Of a DNA stretch of 64,000 bases, positions 47,019 to 56,235 are shown one piece after another (within the stretch, counting starts at the first letter, position 1; the number at the start of each line of letters is the position of its first letter). The notes beneath the pieces are model-generated. The model saw only the letters and a list, made by a program, of their open reading frames with translations, had not been told where the DNA came from and ran no database searches. Source of the DNA: Beijerinckiaceae bacterium (GTDB taxonomy: Bacteria > Pseudomonadota > Alphaproteobacteria > Rhizobiales > Beijerinckiaceae); the NCBI GenBank assembly GCA_947475995.1, contig CANJNI010000002.1:62001-126000 (forward strand). The letters are read 5' to 3'. The position numbers were made by a program, and so were the translations under genes.

Positions 47019-47780
47019 TTGCCACGTCTCTTCACAGGGCTCGCCATTCCGCCTGACGTTCGCGAGCATTTTGCACTCCTGCGTGGAGGCCTTCCGGGCG
47101 CGCGGTGGATCGAACCGGCCGACTATCATCTGACGCTTCGATTCATAGGCGACATTGACGATGCGCTTGCTGAAGACGTCTTCGAGGAACTCGCCGCCAC
47201 CACGGGCGCGGCGGTTGAAGTAACACTCACAGAACTGATGGCCTTTGGCGGTCACAGGCCGCGCGCCATTGTGGCGCGTGCGGAACCGTCGCCCGCCTTA
47301 ATGCGGTTGCAGGCCCAACATGAGCGTCTGATAAGAAACGCCGGCGTCGCAGCCGAAACCCGGAAGTTCGTTCCACACGTCACGCTGGCGCGTTTGACGG
47401 CCGGGGGTTCTGCGGATGCAGCTCATTATCTCGGCAGCAAAACAATCCTTTCGCCGATCCGGTTCACCGCACGTGAGTTTCTGGTCTATTCGTCGCGCGC
47501 GTCAAAGGGCGGCGGCCCATATGTGGAAGAGGCGCGCTATCCGTTGGAATGGTCGCTACGGTTCCAGCTCGGAATCCCAATAGAGGTAGTCGAGCCAGCT
47601 TTCGTGCAGATAATTCGGCGGGAAAAGACGGCCATTCTGATGCAGATCGCTGACGCTGGGCCGGAACGGCTCCACAGACGGCCACATGTGGGCTTCCCGA
47701 GGCAAGCGGTCCGCCTTGCGAAGATTGCACGCCGAACAGGCTGCGACCACATTTTCCCAGGTGGTCGTACCGCCCTTTGA
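47019..47780 (+). CDS. thpR: RNA 2',3'-cyclic phosphodiesterase (ThpR) with odd C-terminal extension
   Basis: A 253-residue reading frame whose first ~178 residues are a LigT/ThpR two-histidine phosphoesterase: HLTLRFIG near residue 37 and HVTLARL near residue 120 are the HxTx motifs. The family is normally ~180 residues. The additional ~75 residues have no resemblance to known domains and lie wholly antisense to the HNH gene, starting where that gene stops. A lost stop codon is likely. TTG 47019 is preceded by AAGGAGAGG. Confidence 0.85.
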   Translation: MPRLFTGLAIPPDVREHFALLRGGLPGARWIEPADYHLTLRFIGDIDDALAEDVFEELAATTGAAVEVTLTELMAFGGHRPRAIVARAEPSPALMRLQAQHERLIRNAGVAAETRKFVPHVTLARLTAGGSADAAHYLGSKTILSPIRFTAREFLVYSSRASKGGGPYVEEARYPLEWSLRFQLGIPIEVVEPAFVQIIRREKTAILMQIADAGPERLHRRPHVGFPRQAVRLAKIARRTGCDHIFPGGRTAL

Positions 47781-48125
47781 ACGCGGGATGACATGGTCGA
47801 ACGTCAGTTCGTCGCGTGTCCCGCAATACTGGCACGTGAAACGATCTCGCAGAAACACGTTGAAACGGGTGAAGGCAGGGTCGCGAGACGGCTTGATGTA
47901 GGTCTTCAGCGAGACAACCGACGGAAGTCGCATTTCGAAGGTCGGGCTGCGCACCACCCGATCGTATTCGGAGACAATGTTCACCCGGTCCATGAAGACC
48001 GCCTTGGTCGAATCCTGCCATGACCACAGGGACAGCGGATAATAGCTCAACGGCCTGAAATCGGCATTGAGGACCAATGCCGGACAGGCTTCAGGCGAAA
48101 CATTGAGGTGGAAGTGAACCGTCAA
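47556..48125 (-). CDS. HNH endonuclease domain protein
   Basis: A 189-residue protein with an HNH core: FTCQYCGTRDELTFDHVIPRSKGGTTTWENVVAACSACNLRKADR, with two zinc-binding CxxC pairs around the DH-N catalytic strand (residues ~98-142). This chromosomal HNH type (with the VLNADFRPLSYYPLSLWSWQ N-terminus) is widespread and conserved in alphaproteobacteria, suggesting a housekeeping nucleic-acid role rather than a restriction enzyme. It is antisense to the 3' part of thpR. Confidence 0.88.
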   Translation of the reverse strand: MTVHFHLNVSPEACPALVLNADFRPLSYYPLSLWSWQDSTKAVFMDRVNIVSEYDRVVRSPTFEMRLPSVVSLKTYIKPSRDPAFTRFNVFLRDRFTCQYCGTRDELTFDHVIPRSKGGTTTWENVVAACSACNLRKADRLPREAHMWPSVEPFRPSVSDLHQNGRLFPPNYLHESWLDYLYWDSELEP

Positions 48126-48240
48126 GCGGACCGCCCCTCAGACAAGGGCGAACAGTCCAAGCCCGTTCGCCGGATGACCTGACGAACAGTCTAATGCGCT
48201 TGCGACACCATTGTGAAGCCTTCTTTAACTCCAGCCGGAG

Positions 48241-49122
48241 TTAGCGCGTCGGAACCGGGGTTCCGCTCCGGTAGTCGTAGAAGCCTCGCTGGGTCTTCCG
48301 GCCCAGCCAGCCCGCTTCCACATATTTCACCAGCAGGGGACAAGGCCGGTATTTGGAATCCGCAAGCCCCTCGTGGAGAACCTGCATGACCGACAGACAA
48401 GTATCGAGGCCAATGAAATCAGCAAGTTGGAGAGGCCCCATCGGGTGATTCGCCCCCAGACGCATGGCCGTGTCGATCGCGTCGACGGACCCTACGCCCT
48501 CGTAGAGGGTGTAAATGGCCTCGTTGATCATCGGCAGGAGAATGCGGTTGACGATGAAGGCCGGGAAGTCCTCCGAAACCGTCGAGGTCTTGCCGAGCTT
48601 TCCGATCAAGACCTTGGCGGCCTCAAAAGTCGAATCGTCGGTAGCGATGCCGCGAATCAGCTCAACCAGTTGCATCCGCGGGACCGGATTCATGAAGTGA
48701 ATGCCGATAAAGCGCTCCGGTCGGTCCGTGGTGGACGCCAGCCGGGTAATCGAAATCGAGGATGTATTCGTCCCGAGAACCGCTTCGGGCTTGAGGTAGG
48801 TGCAGAGCTTCGCAAAAATCTTCCGCTTTGTGTCTTCGTTTTCGGTTGCGGCTTCGATCACCAGATCGCAATCTGCCAGATCGGCATATTCCGTCGTCGC
48901 GCGAATCACCTCCAGGGCTGACTTGCGCTGGGCGTCGGTGAACTGCTGGCGGGCGATCAGACGCGCCATGTTTCCGTTGATCGTGGCCAGCCCAGCCTGG
49001 AGCTTTTCTTCGGTCAGGTCGCACAACAGGACGTCGAGCCCCGCCGCCGCGCAGACTTGAGCGATGCCGCAGCCCATCTGGCCCGCGCCGATTATCCCGA
49101 TCTTGCGAATTTCGAACGTCAT
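48241..49122 (-). CDS. hbdA: 3-hydroxybutyryl-CoA dehydrogenase
   Basis: A 293-residue NAD(P)-dependent enzyme, the usual single-function length. IGIIGAGQMGCGIAQVCAAAG is the Rossmann motif, and FIGIHFMNPVPRMQLVELI with SEDFPAFIVNRIL and ANHPMGPLQLADFIGLD are 3-HCDH signatures. It interconverts acetoacetyl-CoA and 3-hydroxybutyryl-CoA, feeding the crotonyl-CoA used by Ccr, or butyrate/PHB metabolism. It follows etfA with a 68-bp gap on the same strand, so it is likely in the etf transcript. Confidence 0.93.
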   Translation of the reverse strand: MTFEIRKIGIIGAGQMGCGIAQVCAAAGLDVLLCDLTEEKLQAGLATINGNMARLIARQQFTDAQRKSALEVIRATTEYADLADCDLVIEAATENEDTKRKIFAKLCTYLKPEAVLGTNTSSISITRLASTTDRPERFIGIHFMNPVPRMQLVELIRGIATDDSTFEAAKVLIGKLGKTSTVSEDFPAFIVNRILLPMINEAIYTLYEGVGSVDAIDTAMRLGANHPMGPLQLADFIGLDTCLSVMQVLHEGLADSKYRPCPLLVKYVEAGWLGRKTQRGFYDYRSGTPVPTR

Positions 49123-49190
49123 GATGACCTGTCGTCGAAGGGCTCAGGCGCAACAGCGCCAATTTATCCTAAGGCATTCTAGAGCAGATT

Positions 49191-50141
49191 TTACTTACCA
49201 ATCTTGCCTAATTCGGACGCAAGTTCCGGCATCACCTTGAAGAGATCGCCCACCAGACCATAATCCGCGACCTGGAAGATCGGCGCCTCCTCATCCTTGT
49301 TGATCGCCACGATCACCTTGGAATCCTTCATTCCCGCCAGATGCTGGATCGCACCGGAAATGCCGACCGCTATGTAGAGTTCCGGCGCGACGACCTTCCC
49401 GGTTTGCCCGACCTGCCAGTCGTTCGGCGCGTAACCCGCATCCACGGCAGCGCGAGAGGCGCCCATTGCGGCGCCGAGCTTGTCCGCCACCGGCTCGATA
49501 TAGGTCTTGAAGTTGTCTGAATTCTGCAGCGCACGGCCGCCGGAAATGATGATCCGCGCCGCCGTCAACTCCGGTCGATCCGACTTCGCCACAGCCTCCC
49601 CCTTGAAAGAGGAGATGTCTGGCCCGCCGCCAGAGCCGGAAACCGGTTCCACCGGGGCGCTGGTCGGGCCCTCGCCGGTCGGGGAGAAAGACGCTGTCCG
49701 GACAGTGATCACCTTCTTGGCGTCCATCGCCTGAACCGTCTGGATCGCGTTGCCCGCGTAAATGGGACGCTCGAACGTGTGGGCAGACAAGACCTTCGTG
49801 ATCTCGGACACCTGCATGACGTCGAGCAACGCCGCCACCCGGGGCATGATATTCTTGGCGCTTGATGTCGCGCTCGCCACAATCGTCGAGAACGACCCGC
49901 TGAGTTCTACGATCAGCTCAGCCATCGGCTCAGCGAGTTGATGCGCAAAACGCGAATTGTCTGCGATGAGAACTTTCGCAACGCCCTCCAGCTTTGCGGC
50001 AGCAGAAGCAGCAGCCGCTACGCCCTCGCCGGCAACCAACACGGTGACCGGCGCGCCGAGCGCCTTCGCGGCGGTCAGGGATTTCTGAGTGGACCCGCCG
50101 AGGGCGCCGTTCGCAATATCGGCAAGAAGCAGTGTCGACAT
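49191..50141 (-). CDS. etfA: Electron transfer flavoprotein, alpha subunit
   Basis: A 316-residue FAD-binding subunit. The C-terminal [45 protein letters not shown] is the EtfA signature. With EtfB it carries electrons from acyl-CoA dehydrogenases, including methylsuccinyl-CoA dehydrogenase, to the ETF-ubiquinone oxidoreductase. Its ATG shares a base with the etfB stop (TGATG), so the subunits are made together. Confidence 0.96.
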   Translation of the reverse strand: MSTLLLADIANGALGGSTQKSLTAAKALGAPVTVLVAGEGVAAAASAAAKLEGVAKVLIADNSRFAHQLAEPMAELIVELSGSFSTIVASATSSAKNIMPRVAALLDVMQVSEITKVLSAHTFERPIYAGNAIQTVQAMDAKKVITVRTASFSPTGEGPTSAPVEPVSGSGGGPDISSFKGEAVAKSDRPELTAARIIISGGRALQNSDNFKTYIEPVADKLGAAMGASRAAVDAGYAPNDWQVGQTGKVVAPELYIAVGISGAIQHLAGMKDSKVIVAINKDEEAPIFQVADYGLVGDLFKVMPELASELGKIGK

Positions 50142-50890
50142 CAGATAACCCCCGCCTCATCCTTGAGCTTGGCCACGAGCTCTTCGACAGACCCGACTTT
50201 TTTTCCGGCCTGGCGGGTTGGCGGCTCGGAGGTCTTCAGCACCTTGAGACGAGGCGTAACATCGACGCCGTAATCGGCCGGCGTCTTTTCCGCGATCGGC
50301 TTTTTCTTCGCCTTCATGATGTTGGGCAGCGACGCATAACGCGGCTCATTGAGGCGCAGGTCCGTGGTGACAACCGCGGGAAGATTCAGACCGACGGTCT
50401 GCAATCCGCCATCGACTTCACGGGTCACGTCAACGGATTCACCATCAATAGCGACTTTCGAGGCGAATGTTCCCTGCGGCCAACCCAGCAGGGCCGCCGT
50501 CATTTGGCCGGTCTGGTTGCAATCGTCGTCAATCGCCTGTTTGCCCATGATGATCAGGCCGGGTTGTTCCTCGACCGCAATCGCCTTGAGGATCTTGGCG
50601 ACCGCGAGCGGCTCGACGATTCCTTCGACCTTCACAAGAATACCGCGATCGGCTCCCATGGCGAGACCAGTCCGGATGGTCTCGGACGCCTGCTGCGGCC
50701 CAACCGACACCACCACGACTTCCGATGCCTTGCCGGCCTCCTTGAGGCGCAAGGCTTCCTCGACGGCAATTTCGTCGAAGGGGTTCATGGACATTTTCAC
50801 GTTGGCCAGTTCGACCCCCGAACCGTCGCTCTTGACGCGCGCCTTCACGTTGTAATCGATCACCCGCTTTACGGGCACAAGGATTTTCAT
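50141..50890 (-). CDS. etfB: Electron transfer flavoprotein, beta subunit
   Basis: A 249-residue subunit that binds [24 protein letters not shown] at the N-terminus and [29 protein letters not shown] are EtfB hallmarks. It is first in etfB-etfA-hbdA. The 100-bp region upstream contains the 14-bp sequence shared with ccr, 24-37 bp before the start. Confidence 0.96.
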   Translation of the reverse strand: MKILVPVKRVIDYNVKARVKSDGSGVELANVKMSMNPFDEIAVEEALRLKEAGKASEVVVVSVGPQQASETIRTGLAMGADRGILVKVEGIVEPLAVAKILKAIAVEEQPGLIIMGKQAIDDDCNQTGQMTAALLGWPQGTFASKVAIDGESVDVTREVDGGLQTVGLNLPAVVTTDLRLNEPRYASLPNIMKAKKKPIAEKTPADYGVDVTPRLKVLKTSEPPTRQAGKKVGSVEELVAKLKDEAGVI

Positions 50891-50913
50891 CGGGTCACCT
50901 GACCTGCTCTGGT

Positions 50914-50927
50914 TATGGTGCGTTGCG
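50914..50927. promoter_or_regulatory. Element shared with the ccr upstream palindrome
   Basis: TTATGGTGCGTTGC at 50914-50927 is identical to 27201-27214. In the etfB direction it reads GCAACGCACCATAA, in which CATAAC corresponds to the CATAAT -10 of ccr. The other half of the palindrome is not kept here (GCGAAAAC follows). Farther upstream TTGACT could be an alternative -35. It may be a regulator half-site or a shared promoter core. Confidence 0.5.
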
Positions 50928-50990
50928 AAAACCCGTAATAGCGCCCCCGGCGCAAGTCAACGCGGACGCGCGACCGAACATTCGTTCGCG

Positions 50991-51569
50991 TCACCGATTC
51001 TGGCCCGGAACCCACAGGACGTCAGCGGCTCCCCTGGCGTTCACGTACCGGGAAGCCACGAAAAAAAAATCGGACAGCCTGTTCATGTAGCGCAGCGCCG
51101 GTTCGCTCACGATCTCGTCCGGAGAGAGCGACAACTCCACCATATGGCGCTCCGCTCGGCGGCAAACTGTACGGGCGACATGCAGGGCCGCAGCCCCGGG
51201 CGATCCGCCGGGCAGAACGAACGAACGCAGCGGCGCCAGCTCGCCGTTCAGCTGGTCGATTTCCCGTTCCAGGCGATCCACCTGCGATTGGACGACACGA
51301 AGCGGCTCATATCCCGGATCGACGCCATTGTCCGGTGTGCACAGGTCTGCGCCCAGATCAAAAAGGTCGTTCTGAATGCGACCAAGCATCGCATCGACCT
51401 CCGACTCGCCAGCAAGCGAAAGGCGGGCGACCCCGATGGTTGCATTCGTTTCGTCCACCGACCCGTAGGCCTCTATTCGGATGTCAAATTTCGCGCGCCG
51501 TTCCCCAGTGCCAAGCGCAGTTGTCCCGTCGTCACCGGTGCGGGTGTATATGCGATTCAGGACGACCAT
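50991..51569 (-). CDS. Cob(I)alamin adenosyltransferase (PduO type)
   Basis: A 192-residue PduO-family ATP:cob(I)alamin adenosyltransferase. YTRTGDDGTTALGTGERR is the ATP-binding N-terminus, GSVDETNATIGVAR is conserved, and RTVCRRAER contains the catalytic arginine region. It makes adenosylcobalamin, the cofactor of ethylmalonyl-CoA mutase encoded at 27-29 kb. It is upstream of etfB on the same strand with a 100-bp gap. The start at 51569 is followed at once by the NRIYTRTGDDG motif. Confidence 0.93.
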   Translation of the reverse strand: MVVLNRIYTRTGDDGTTALGTGERRAKFDIRIEAYGSVDETNATIGVARLSLAGESEVDAMLGRIQNDLFDLGADLCTPDNGVDPGYEPLRVVQSQVDRLEREIDQLNGELAPLRSFVLPGGSPGAAALHVARTVCRRAERHMVELSLSPDEIVSEPALRYMNRLSDFFFVASRYVNARGAADVLWVPGQNR

Positions 51570-51585
51570 TGGTTCCTCGAATGGT

Positions 51586-51777
51586 TCAGCTGCGCGCCCA
51601 GAGAACCGCGAGGATCAGCACGACCGCTCCCAGCTGCAGGCTGACACGCCAGCGCATCAGGATCTGCGACAGATTGGGATTGCCGCCGCGCAACATGTTC
51701 AGAAGCCCGAGCAGCAAAACGAACGCGACCGAACAGATCGCGATCAGGATAACGATGTTTGATGCGAAGTAGCTCAT
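51586..51777 (-). CDS. Small twin-helix membrane protein, HIG1 type
   Basis: A 63-residue protein with two hydrophobic helices joined by MLRGGNPNLSQILMRWRVSLQ, the HIG1 motif (N-x2-Q-x2-MRxRV). HIG1 proteins associate with respiratory complexes, especially cytochrome oxidase. ATG 51775-51777 gives the standard size. It precedes the cobalamin adenosyltransferase gene by 16 bp, so they are likely co-transcribed. Confidence 0.82.
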   Translation of the reverse strand: MSYFASNIVILIAICSVAFVLLLGLLNMLRGGNPNLSQILMRWRVSLQLGAVVLILAVLWARS

Positions 51778-51859
51778 GCGGCGATCCCGGGGGCCGGGAC
51801 TGGCGCCGGCCTCGACCACATAGAGCCGAAGCCGGTCACAAACAACCCGAACCGACGCG

Positions 51860-54625
51860 TCAATAACGCCGCAGCAATCGCTCGATATAATCAAGCTCCT
51901 CGCGAGGACGGGTCGGGTCGCTGAGGCGCTTGCGCAGTTCTTCCAGAACCTTCTGGGCGCGCTGGGCGGCCGGAAGCCCCTGCGGGTCGTAAAGGCTGCG
52001 GGAATTGTCGCCGCGATCGTGAGATTCCCGGCCAAGCGGGTCGGGGCGGCCATTATTCTGGCCCTGACGCTGCTGACCGTTGGGATCGCCCGGGCCCTGT
52101 CCCTGCCCCTGACCGGCCTGCTGTCCCTGACCTTGCTGCTGCTGCATCTGCTGCGCGAGGGACTGAGCGCCCTTGCGCAGCGCTTCGAGAGCCTTGCCCT
52201 GCGCGTCTACTGCCTTGCCCTGCCCCTGGCGTCCGCCCTGCTGAAGACCCTGTTCAGCCTCCTTCATGGCTTCGCCCGCTTCATCGAACCCTTCTTCGGC
52301 TTTCATGCCGAGTTGCTTCATCCGGCGCTGCAACTCCTCAAGGCGCTGGCGCAGATTCTCCTGTTGCTGCTGGAGGCTCTGCTGCCCGTCTTGGTCGCCG
52401 TCCTCGTTTTCAGCCATCTGGTCGTCGCCGGGCTCCTGTTGCTGCCCTTGCTGTCCATCCTGCTGTTGCTGCTGTCCGCGCGGCTGTCGCTGACCCTGCT
52501 GTTGCTGTTGTTGGCGCCCCTGCTGCTGGCGCTGGCTGCGTTGTTGTTGCCGCTGGCCCTGCTGCTGGTTTTGCTCGCCCTGCTGTTCATTGAACGTCTG
52601 ATCGCGCAACTCCTGCTGCTCGCGCATCAGCTTGTCGAGTTCGTTGAGCTGCCGGTTCATTTCCCGCGCAGCCTGGTCCTGCTGGGCGTTGCGACGTTGG
52701 GCCGACTGCAGGTTTTCGAGCATGTTCTGCAACTGGTCGAGCATGCGCTGAGCATCTGCGGTTTCACCGTTGCGCGCCATTTCTTCCATCTTGTCCAGCA
52801 TGGACTGAAGGTCCTGCGAGGTGATGGTGCGGTCATCCTGCTGGTTGTTGTTGTCGGCCTGCTGGTTGTCGTTGTTGTTCTGATCGCGACGCATCTGCTC
52901 GGCGAGTTCGCGCAGGAACTTGTCCATCGCAGCGCGGAGGTTTTCCATCAGTTTCTTGATTTCTTCTTCGGAAGCTCCCCGCTGCAACGCATCGCGCAAC
53001 TGCTGTTGCGCCTGACGCAGATCGCGTTCGGCCTCCGACAGATCGCCTTCTTCAAGCCGCAGCGCCATTTCCCACATGAGATCGGCAACGCCCAGCAAGG
53101 CATCGTCGGTACGGGCTTTCTTGAGACGCGAAGAGATCGTGTAGAGACCGAGGTAGATATTCGGCGTCGTCTTGAAGCGTTCCGGCGCAATCATCAACGC
53201 TTCGATGCCGGCGGTGACACGGTTCTTGTCATCGGGCGACAGCACAAGGTTGCGCCGCTGCTCCACCAGCGCTCGCGCCAGCGGTTTCACGAAGGTCCGT
53301 TGCGGCAGAACCATTTCGACCGGCTCACTGGTTCCCGCATTGCCTCCCTCGTCGCGGGCCGTGAGCGTCATAGAGACACGTGCTCCAGCCCAGGCATGCT
53401 CGGAAAGGTCCGCCGTCGTTTCTCCTTCGCCAAGTCCGCCGGGCGCCGACGGCAAGGCCAGCGGCATGCGTGGAGGCTCGACCAGACTGCGTCCGGTTAC
53501 CGGCTTTCCGCGAATGACCGGCTTGGAGAATTCAGCTTCGGCTCCGATGATTCCGTAATCATCGTCGATCTTGTAGGCCAGCGTCAGGGAGCCCCGGACA
53601 TTCGGCTTGGGCTCGTCCTTCAGCGCAATGGTGGGCGGCTTGTCAGGTATCGCGATGATGTCGAAGGCGCCGACTACGGTCCCCATGCGTCGGATGACCA
53701 GACGCCCATCGCCCTTCAACGACCAGCGATTTTCCTGTTCGTTGACCGTCGTCGCAGGCTTGGCTCCCGCAGGAGCCCCCGCCTGCTGGGCGTTCGGCGC
53801 TTCCTCGACCTTCGGAACAACCAGCGATCCTTCGGCCTCGACTGTAACGCTCGATCCTTCCGAAGCGCGGACAATCACCGTTGATCCCACGGGAGCTTCG
53901 ACGCGGCGTGACCGATCCTTCGGGGCATTTGCGGCCGCCGTCTCTTCACGAACGTTGAGCAGGACAGGAGGGCGGCCCGTATAGCCGGGCGGGTCGATCC
54001 AGGCATCCAGACGGAAGCCCTGCGAAATAACGCCCGGTGTCGTCCAGTCGAAAGCCGCCAGCATGCGGGCATGTTTTTCGGGCCCTGCCATGAAGGCCGC
54101 CGCCACGAATGCCAGAAGCGCCGCGCCGCGCAGGGCGAACCGGTCCTTGTCGGCCAGCCGGGGCGACGGCATCGCAACGCGCAACTGGGAAACAGCCGAT
54201 TGTGCGCGCTGAAGATGAAGCTGCCAAAGCACGGACGTGCTGGGATCTGCATGGGGATTGGCGATTGCGTCGCCTATGGTCGTGGCCGGACGATGGGCAA
54301 GTCCCGAATCGCGATCCAGCCGGCCCAGCAATTCTGACCGGCCCGGCAGGCGCAACCAGATGAAACGGGACAGAGCCGCCAGAACGGCCAGACCGAACAG
54401 CGACACTCCGGCGATCCGGCCCCAGCGAGGAACTTCAGTCCAGATTCCGGTCCAGGAAACAGCCGCGAAAAGACCCGCGAGACCCACCACAGGGGCGAGG
54501 AGCGGCCAGATGCGCTCCCACAGCATGGCCGCCGACGCCCGCGTCGTAAGCTGCTTCAGGCGATCAGTCGTCCGCCGTGACTTAGCAAAGAAACCATTGG
54601 CCAACCGGGCATCTCCGCGCTGCAT
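51860..54625 (-). CDS. TIGR02302 (DUF4175) family large membrane-anchored protein
   Basis: A 921-residue alphaproteobacterial protein. The first ~200 residues contain two closely spaced membrane helices plus a third (LAFVAAAFMAGP). Then comes a beta-rich extracytoplasmic region (PPGYTGRPPVLLN). The C-terminal third is predicted coiled coil and very rich in Gln (residues ~560-860), ending in a conserved LPAAQRAQKVLEELRKRLSDPTRPREELDYIERLLRR. The role is unknown. It is downstream of lysA on the same strand. GTG 54634 is an alternative start. Confidence 0.85.
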   Translation of the reverse strand: MQRGDARLANGFFAKSRRTTDRLKQLTTRASAAMLWERIWPLLAPVVGLAGLFAAVSWTGIWTEVPRWGRIAGVSLFGLAVLAALSRFIWLRLPGRSELLGRLDRDSGLAHRPATTIGDAIANPHADPSTSVLWQLHLQRAQSAVSQLRVAMPSPRLADKDRFALRGAALLAFVAAAFMAGPEKHARMLAAFDWTTPGVISQGFRLDAWIDPPGYTGRPPVLLNVREETAAANAPKDRSRRVEAPVGSTVIVRASEGSSVTVEAEGSLVVPKVEEAPNAQQAGAPAGAKPATTVNEQENRWSLKGDGRLVIRRMGTVVGAFDIIAIPDKPPTIALKDEPKPNVRGSLTLAYKIDDDYGIIGAEAEFSKPVIRGKPVTGRSLVEPPRMPLALPSAPGGLGEGETTADLSEHAWAGARVSMTLTARDEGGNAGTSEPVEMVLPQRTFVKPLARALVEQRRNLVLSPDDKNRVTAGIEALMIAPERFKTTPNIYLGLYTISSRLKKARTDDALLGVADLMWEMALRLEEGDLSEAERDLRQAQQQLRDALQRGASEEEIKKLMENLRAAMDKFLRELAEQMRRDQNNNDNQQADNNNQQDDRTITSQDLQSMLDKMEEMARNGETADAQRMLDQLQNMLENLQSAQRRNAQQDQAAREMNRQLNELDKLMREQQELRDQTFNEQQGEQNQQQGQRQQQRSQRQQQGRQQQQQQGQRQPRGQQQQQDGQQGQQQEPGDDQMAENEDGDQDGQQSLQQQQENLRQRLEELQRRMKQLGMKAEEGFDEAGEAMKEAEQGLQQGGRQGQGKAVDAQGKALEALRKGAQSLAQQMQQQQGQGQQAGQGQGQGPGDPNGQQRQGQNNGRPDPLGRESHDRGDNSRSLYDPQGLPAAQRAQKVLEELRKRLSDPTRPREELDYIERLLRRY

Positions 54626-54710
54626 CGCCCGCACCCGACCAGACCGAGCGCATGCGCGATCCGGAAAGGCCTGTTATGGAGCTTATCATCCCCCGAAAAA
54701 GCAGCAAGGT

Positions 54711-55982
54711 TCAATCGAGCCAGCCCGGAATCCGGTCAAGCCCGATCAACTCTTCGTAACTTGCCCTTGGTCGGACCACCGCCCATTCCGTTTCGTTAAC
54801 GAGAACTTCCGGAATCAGCAGCCGGGAATTGTAGGTTCCCGCCTGGACAGCCCCATAGGCGCCGGCGGACATGATGGCGACCAGATCGTCGGCCGCCAGC
54901 TTTGGCAGCCGTCGCGCCTGCGCGAGATAATCGCCGCTTTCGCAGACCGGTCCGACGACATCGACAGTTTCAGTGGTGGCGTTGGAGGACGGCTCTACCA
55001 CCGGCTTGACGCCGTGGTAGGCGTCGTAAAGCGTTGGACGCACCAGATCGTTCATGGCCGCATCGACGATCACGAAGGTTTTGGCTTCGGCGCGCTTCAC
55101 ATAGATGACGCGGGTTACCAATATCCCTGCATTGCCGACCAGCAGACGACCGGGCTCGAAGACCAGCTTGCAGCCAAGATTGTGGGTGTGCCGCTTGACG
55201 ATCTCCGCATAGCGCCGGGGATGATAGATGTCGGGATCGTGGTCTTCGTCGTAGGGAATTCCCAATCCGCCGCCCAGATCGAGGTGGTCGATCCTGTGGC
55301 CGTCGGCCCGCAGCATCAGGACAAATTCGGAAAGCAGTGCGAACGCATCATTGAAAGGATCGAGATCGGTGATCTGCGAACCGATGTGCATATCGACGCC
55401 CGTTACCTCGATGCCCGGCAAGGTGGCCGCGTGCCGGTAAACCTCCCGGGCGCGCGAAATCGGAATGCCGAACTTGTTCTCGGATTTGCCGGTTGAAATC
55501 TTGTGATGCGTCTTGGCGTCGACATCAGGATTGACCCGGATCGAGATGCGGGCTTGCGCCGATTTCGACGATGCAATGCGTGAGATCGCCTGCAGCTCGG
55601 GTTCGGATTCAACGTTGAAGCACAGGATCTTTTCGTCAATCGCCAAAGCGATCTCGCGATCAGTCTTGCCAACGCCCGAAAACGTGATTCGTGAACCCGG
55701 AACGCCTGCCGCGCGGGCGCGTCGCAGCTCTCCTTCTGACACCACGTCCATGCCGGCGCCGAGTCTGGCGAACGTCTTCAGCACCGCCTGGTTCGAATTC
55801 GCCTTCATGGCGAAGCAGACGAGCGCATCCGCGCCCGCGAAACTGTCCCGAAAAACCTGATAGTGCCGCGTCAGAGTTGCGGTCGAGTAGCAATAGAAGG
55901 GCGTTCCGACCTCGCGCGCCAGAACCCTCAGGTCGACATCCTCAGCGTGGAGGACGCCGTCGCGATATTCGAAATGGTTCAT
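54711..55982 (-). CDS. lysA: Diaminopimelate decarboxylase
   Basis: A 423-residue fold-III PLP enzyme that makes L-lysine from meso-diaminopimelate. The PLP lysine is in CFAMKANSNQAVL near residue 62. HIGSQI, LDLGGGLGIPY and the active-site CESGDYLA near residue 345 are all present. The order argH-lptM-lysA on one strand, with only 3 bp between lptM and lysA, shows an operon. Confidence 0.96.
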   Translation of the reverse strand: MNHFEYRDGVLHAEDVDLRVLAREVGTPFYCYSTATLTRHYQVFRDSFAGADALVCFAMKANSNQAVLKTFARLGAGMDVVSEGELRRARAAGVPGSRITFSGVGKTDREIALAIDEKILCFNVESEPELQAISRIASSKSAQARISIRVNPDVDAKTHHKISTGKSENKFGIPISRAREVYRHAATLPGIEVTGVDMHIGSQITDLDPFNDAFALLSEFVLMLRADGHRIDHLDLGGGLGIPYDEDHDPDIYHPRRYAEIVKRHTHNLGCKLVFEPGRLLVGNAGILVTRVIYVKRAEAKTFVIVDAAMNDLVRPTLYDAYHGVKPVVEPSSNATTETVDVVGPVCESGDYLAQARRLPKLAADDLVAIMSAGAYGAVQAGTYNSRLLIPEVLVNETEWAVVRPRASYEELIGLDRIPGWLD

Positions 55983-55985
55983 GGC

Positions 55986-56198
55986 TCAGAGCAACGGATC
56001 AAGAATGAAAGGGTCGTTCGGCGGCGTCACCTTTGTCTCCGCCTCGCGCTTGCCGCCGTCGAGCGAATACCTGCTCGGCGCATCGGTGGCGGCGACCGGA
56101 CGAGCTTGCGGCGGCGCTTCGAGTGCTCCGCGCCGGCCGCAGCCAGAGACCGCCAGCACGCCTGCCAGGGCCAAAATCATCACAGCGGATTTGGTCAT
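55986..56198 (-). CDS. lptM: Small lipoprotein, LptM (YifL) family
   Basis: A 70-residue lipoprotein. A signal peptide ends in lipobox LAVSGC, followed directly by GRRGALEAPP, the C-G-x-(K/R)-G-x-L-x-x-P-P pattern of LptM/YifL. LptM stabilises the LptD/LptE outer-membrane LPS translocon. Its place just upstream of lysA matches the yifL-lysA-type neighbourhood. The ATG at 56196-56198 was chosen to give a normal signal peptide. Confidence 0.85.
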   Translation of the reverse strand: MTKSAVMILALAGVLAVSGCGRRGALEAPPQARPVAATDAPSRYSLDGGKREAETKVTPPNDPFILDPLL

Positions 56199-56235
56199 CA
56201 CGCCTCCGGGCGGTCGCCAGGACCGCATCAACAAT

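Noticed and set aside
52300-52700. Repeat-like CTG/TTG-rich tract resembling tandem repeats or a CRISPR
   Set aside because: Units are irregular and encode the poly-Gln coiled region; there are no constant repeats with variable spacers.
52019-53884. A 621-codon leucine-rich open frame that looks like a membrane protein
   Set aside because: It is the complement of the Gln-rich region of the TIGR02302 gene (CAG repeats read as CTG leucine); no ribosome site or family match.
53172-53984. Shorter plus-strand frames inside the TIGR02302 gene
   Set aside because: They have no ribosome sites or recognisable motifs and lie wholly antisense to a well-supported coding region.
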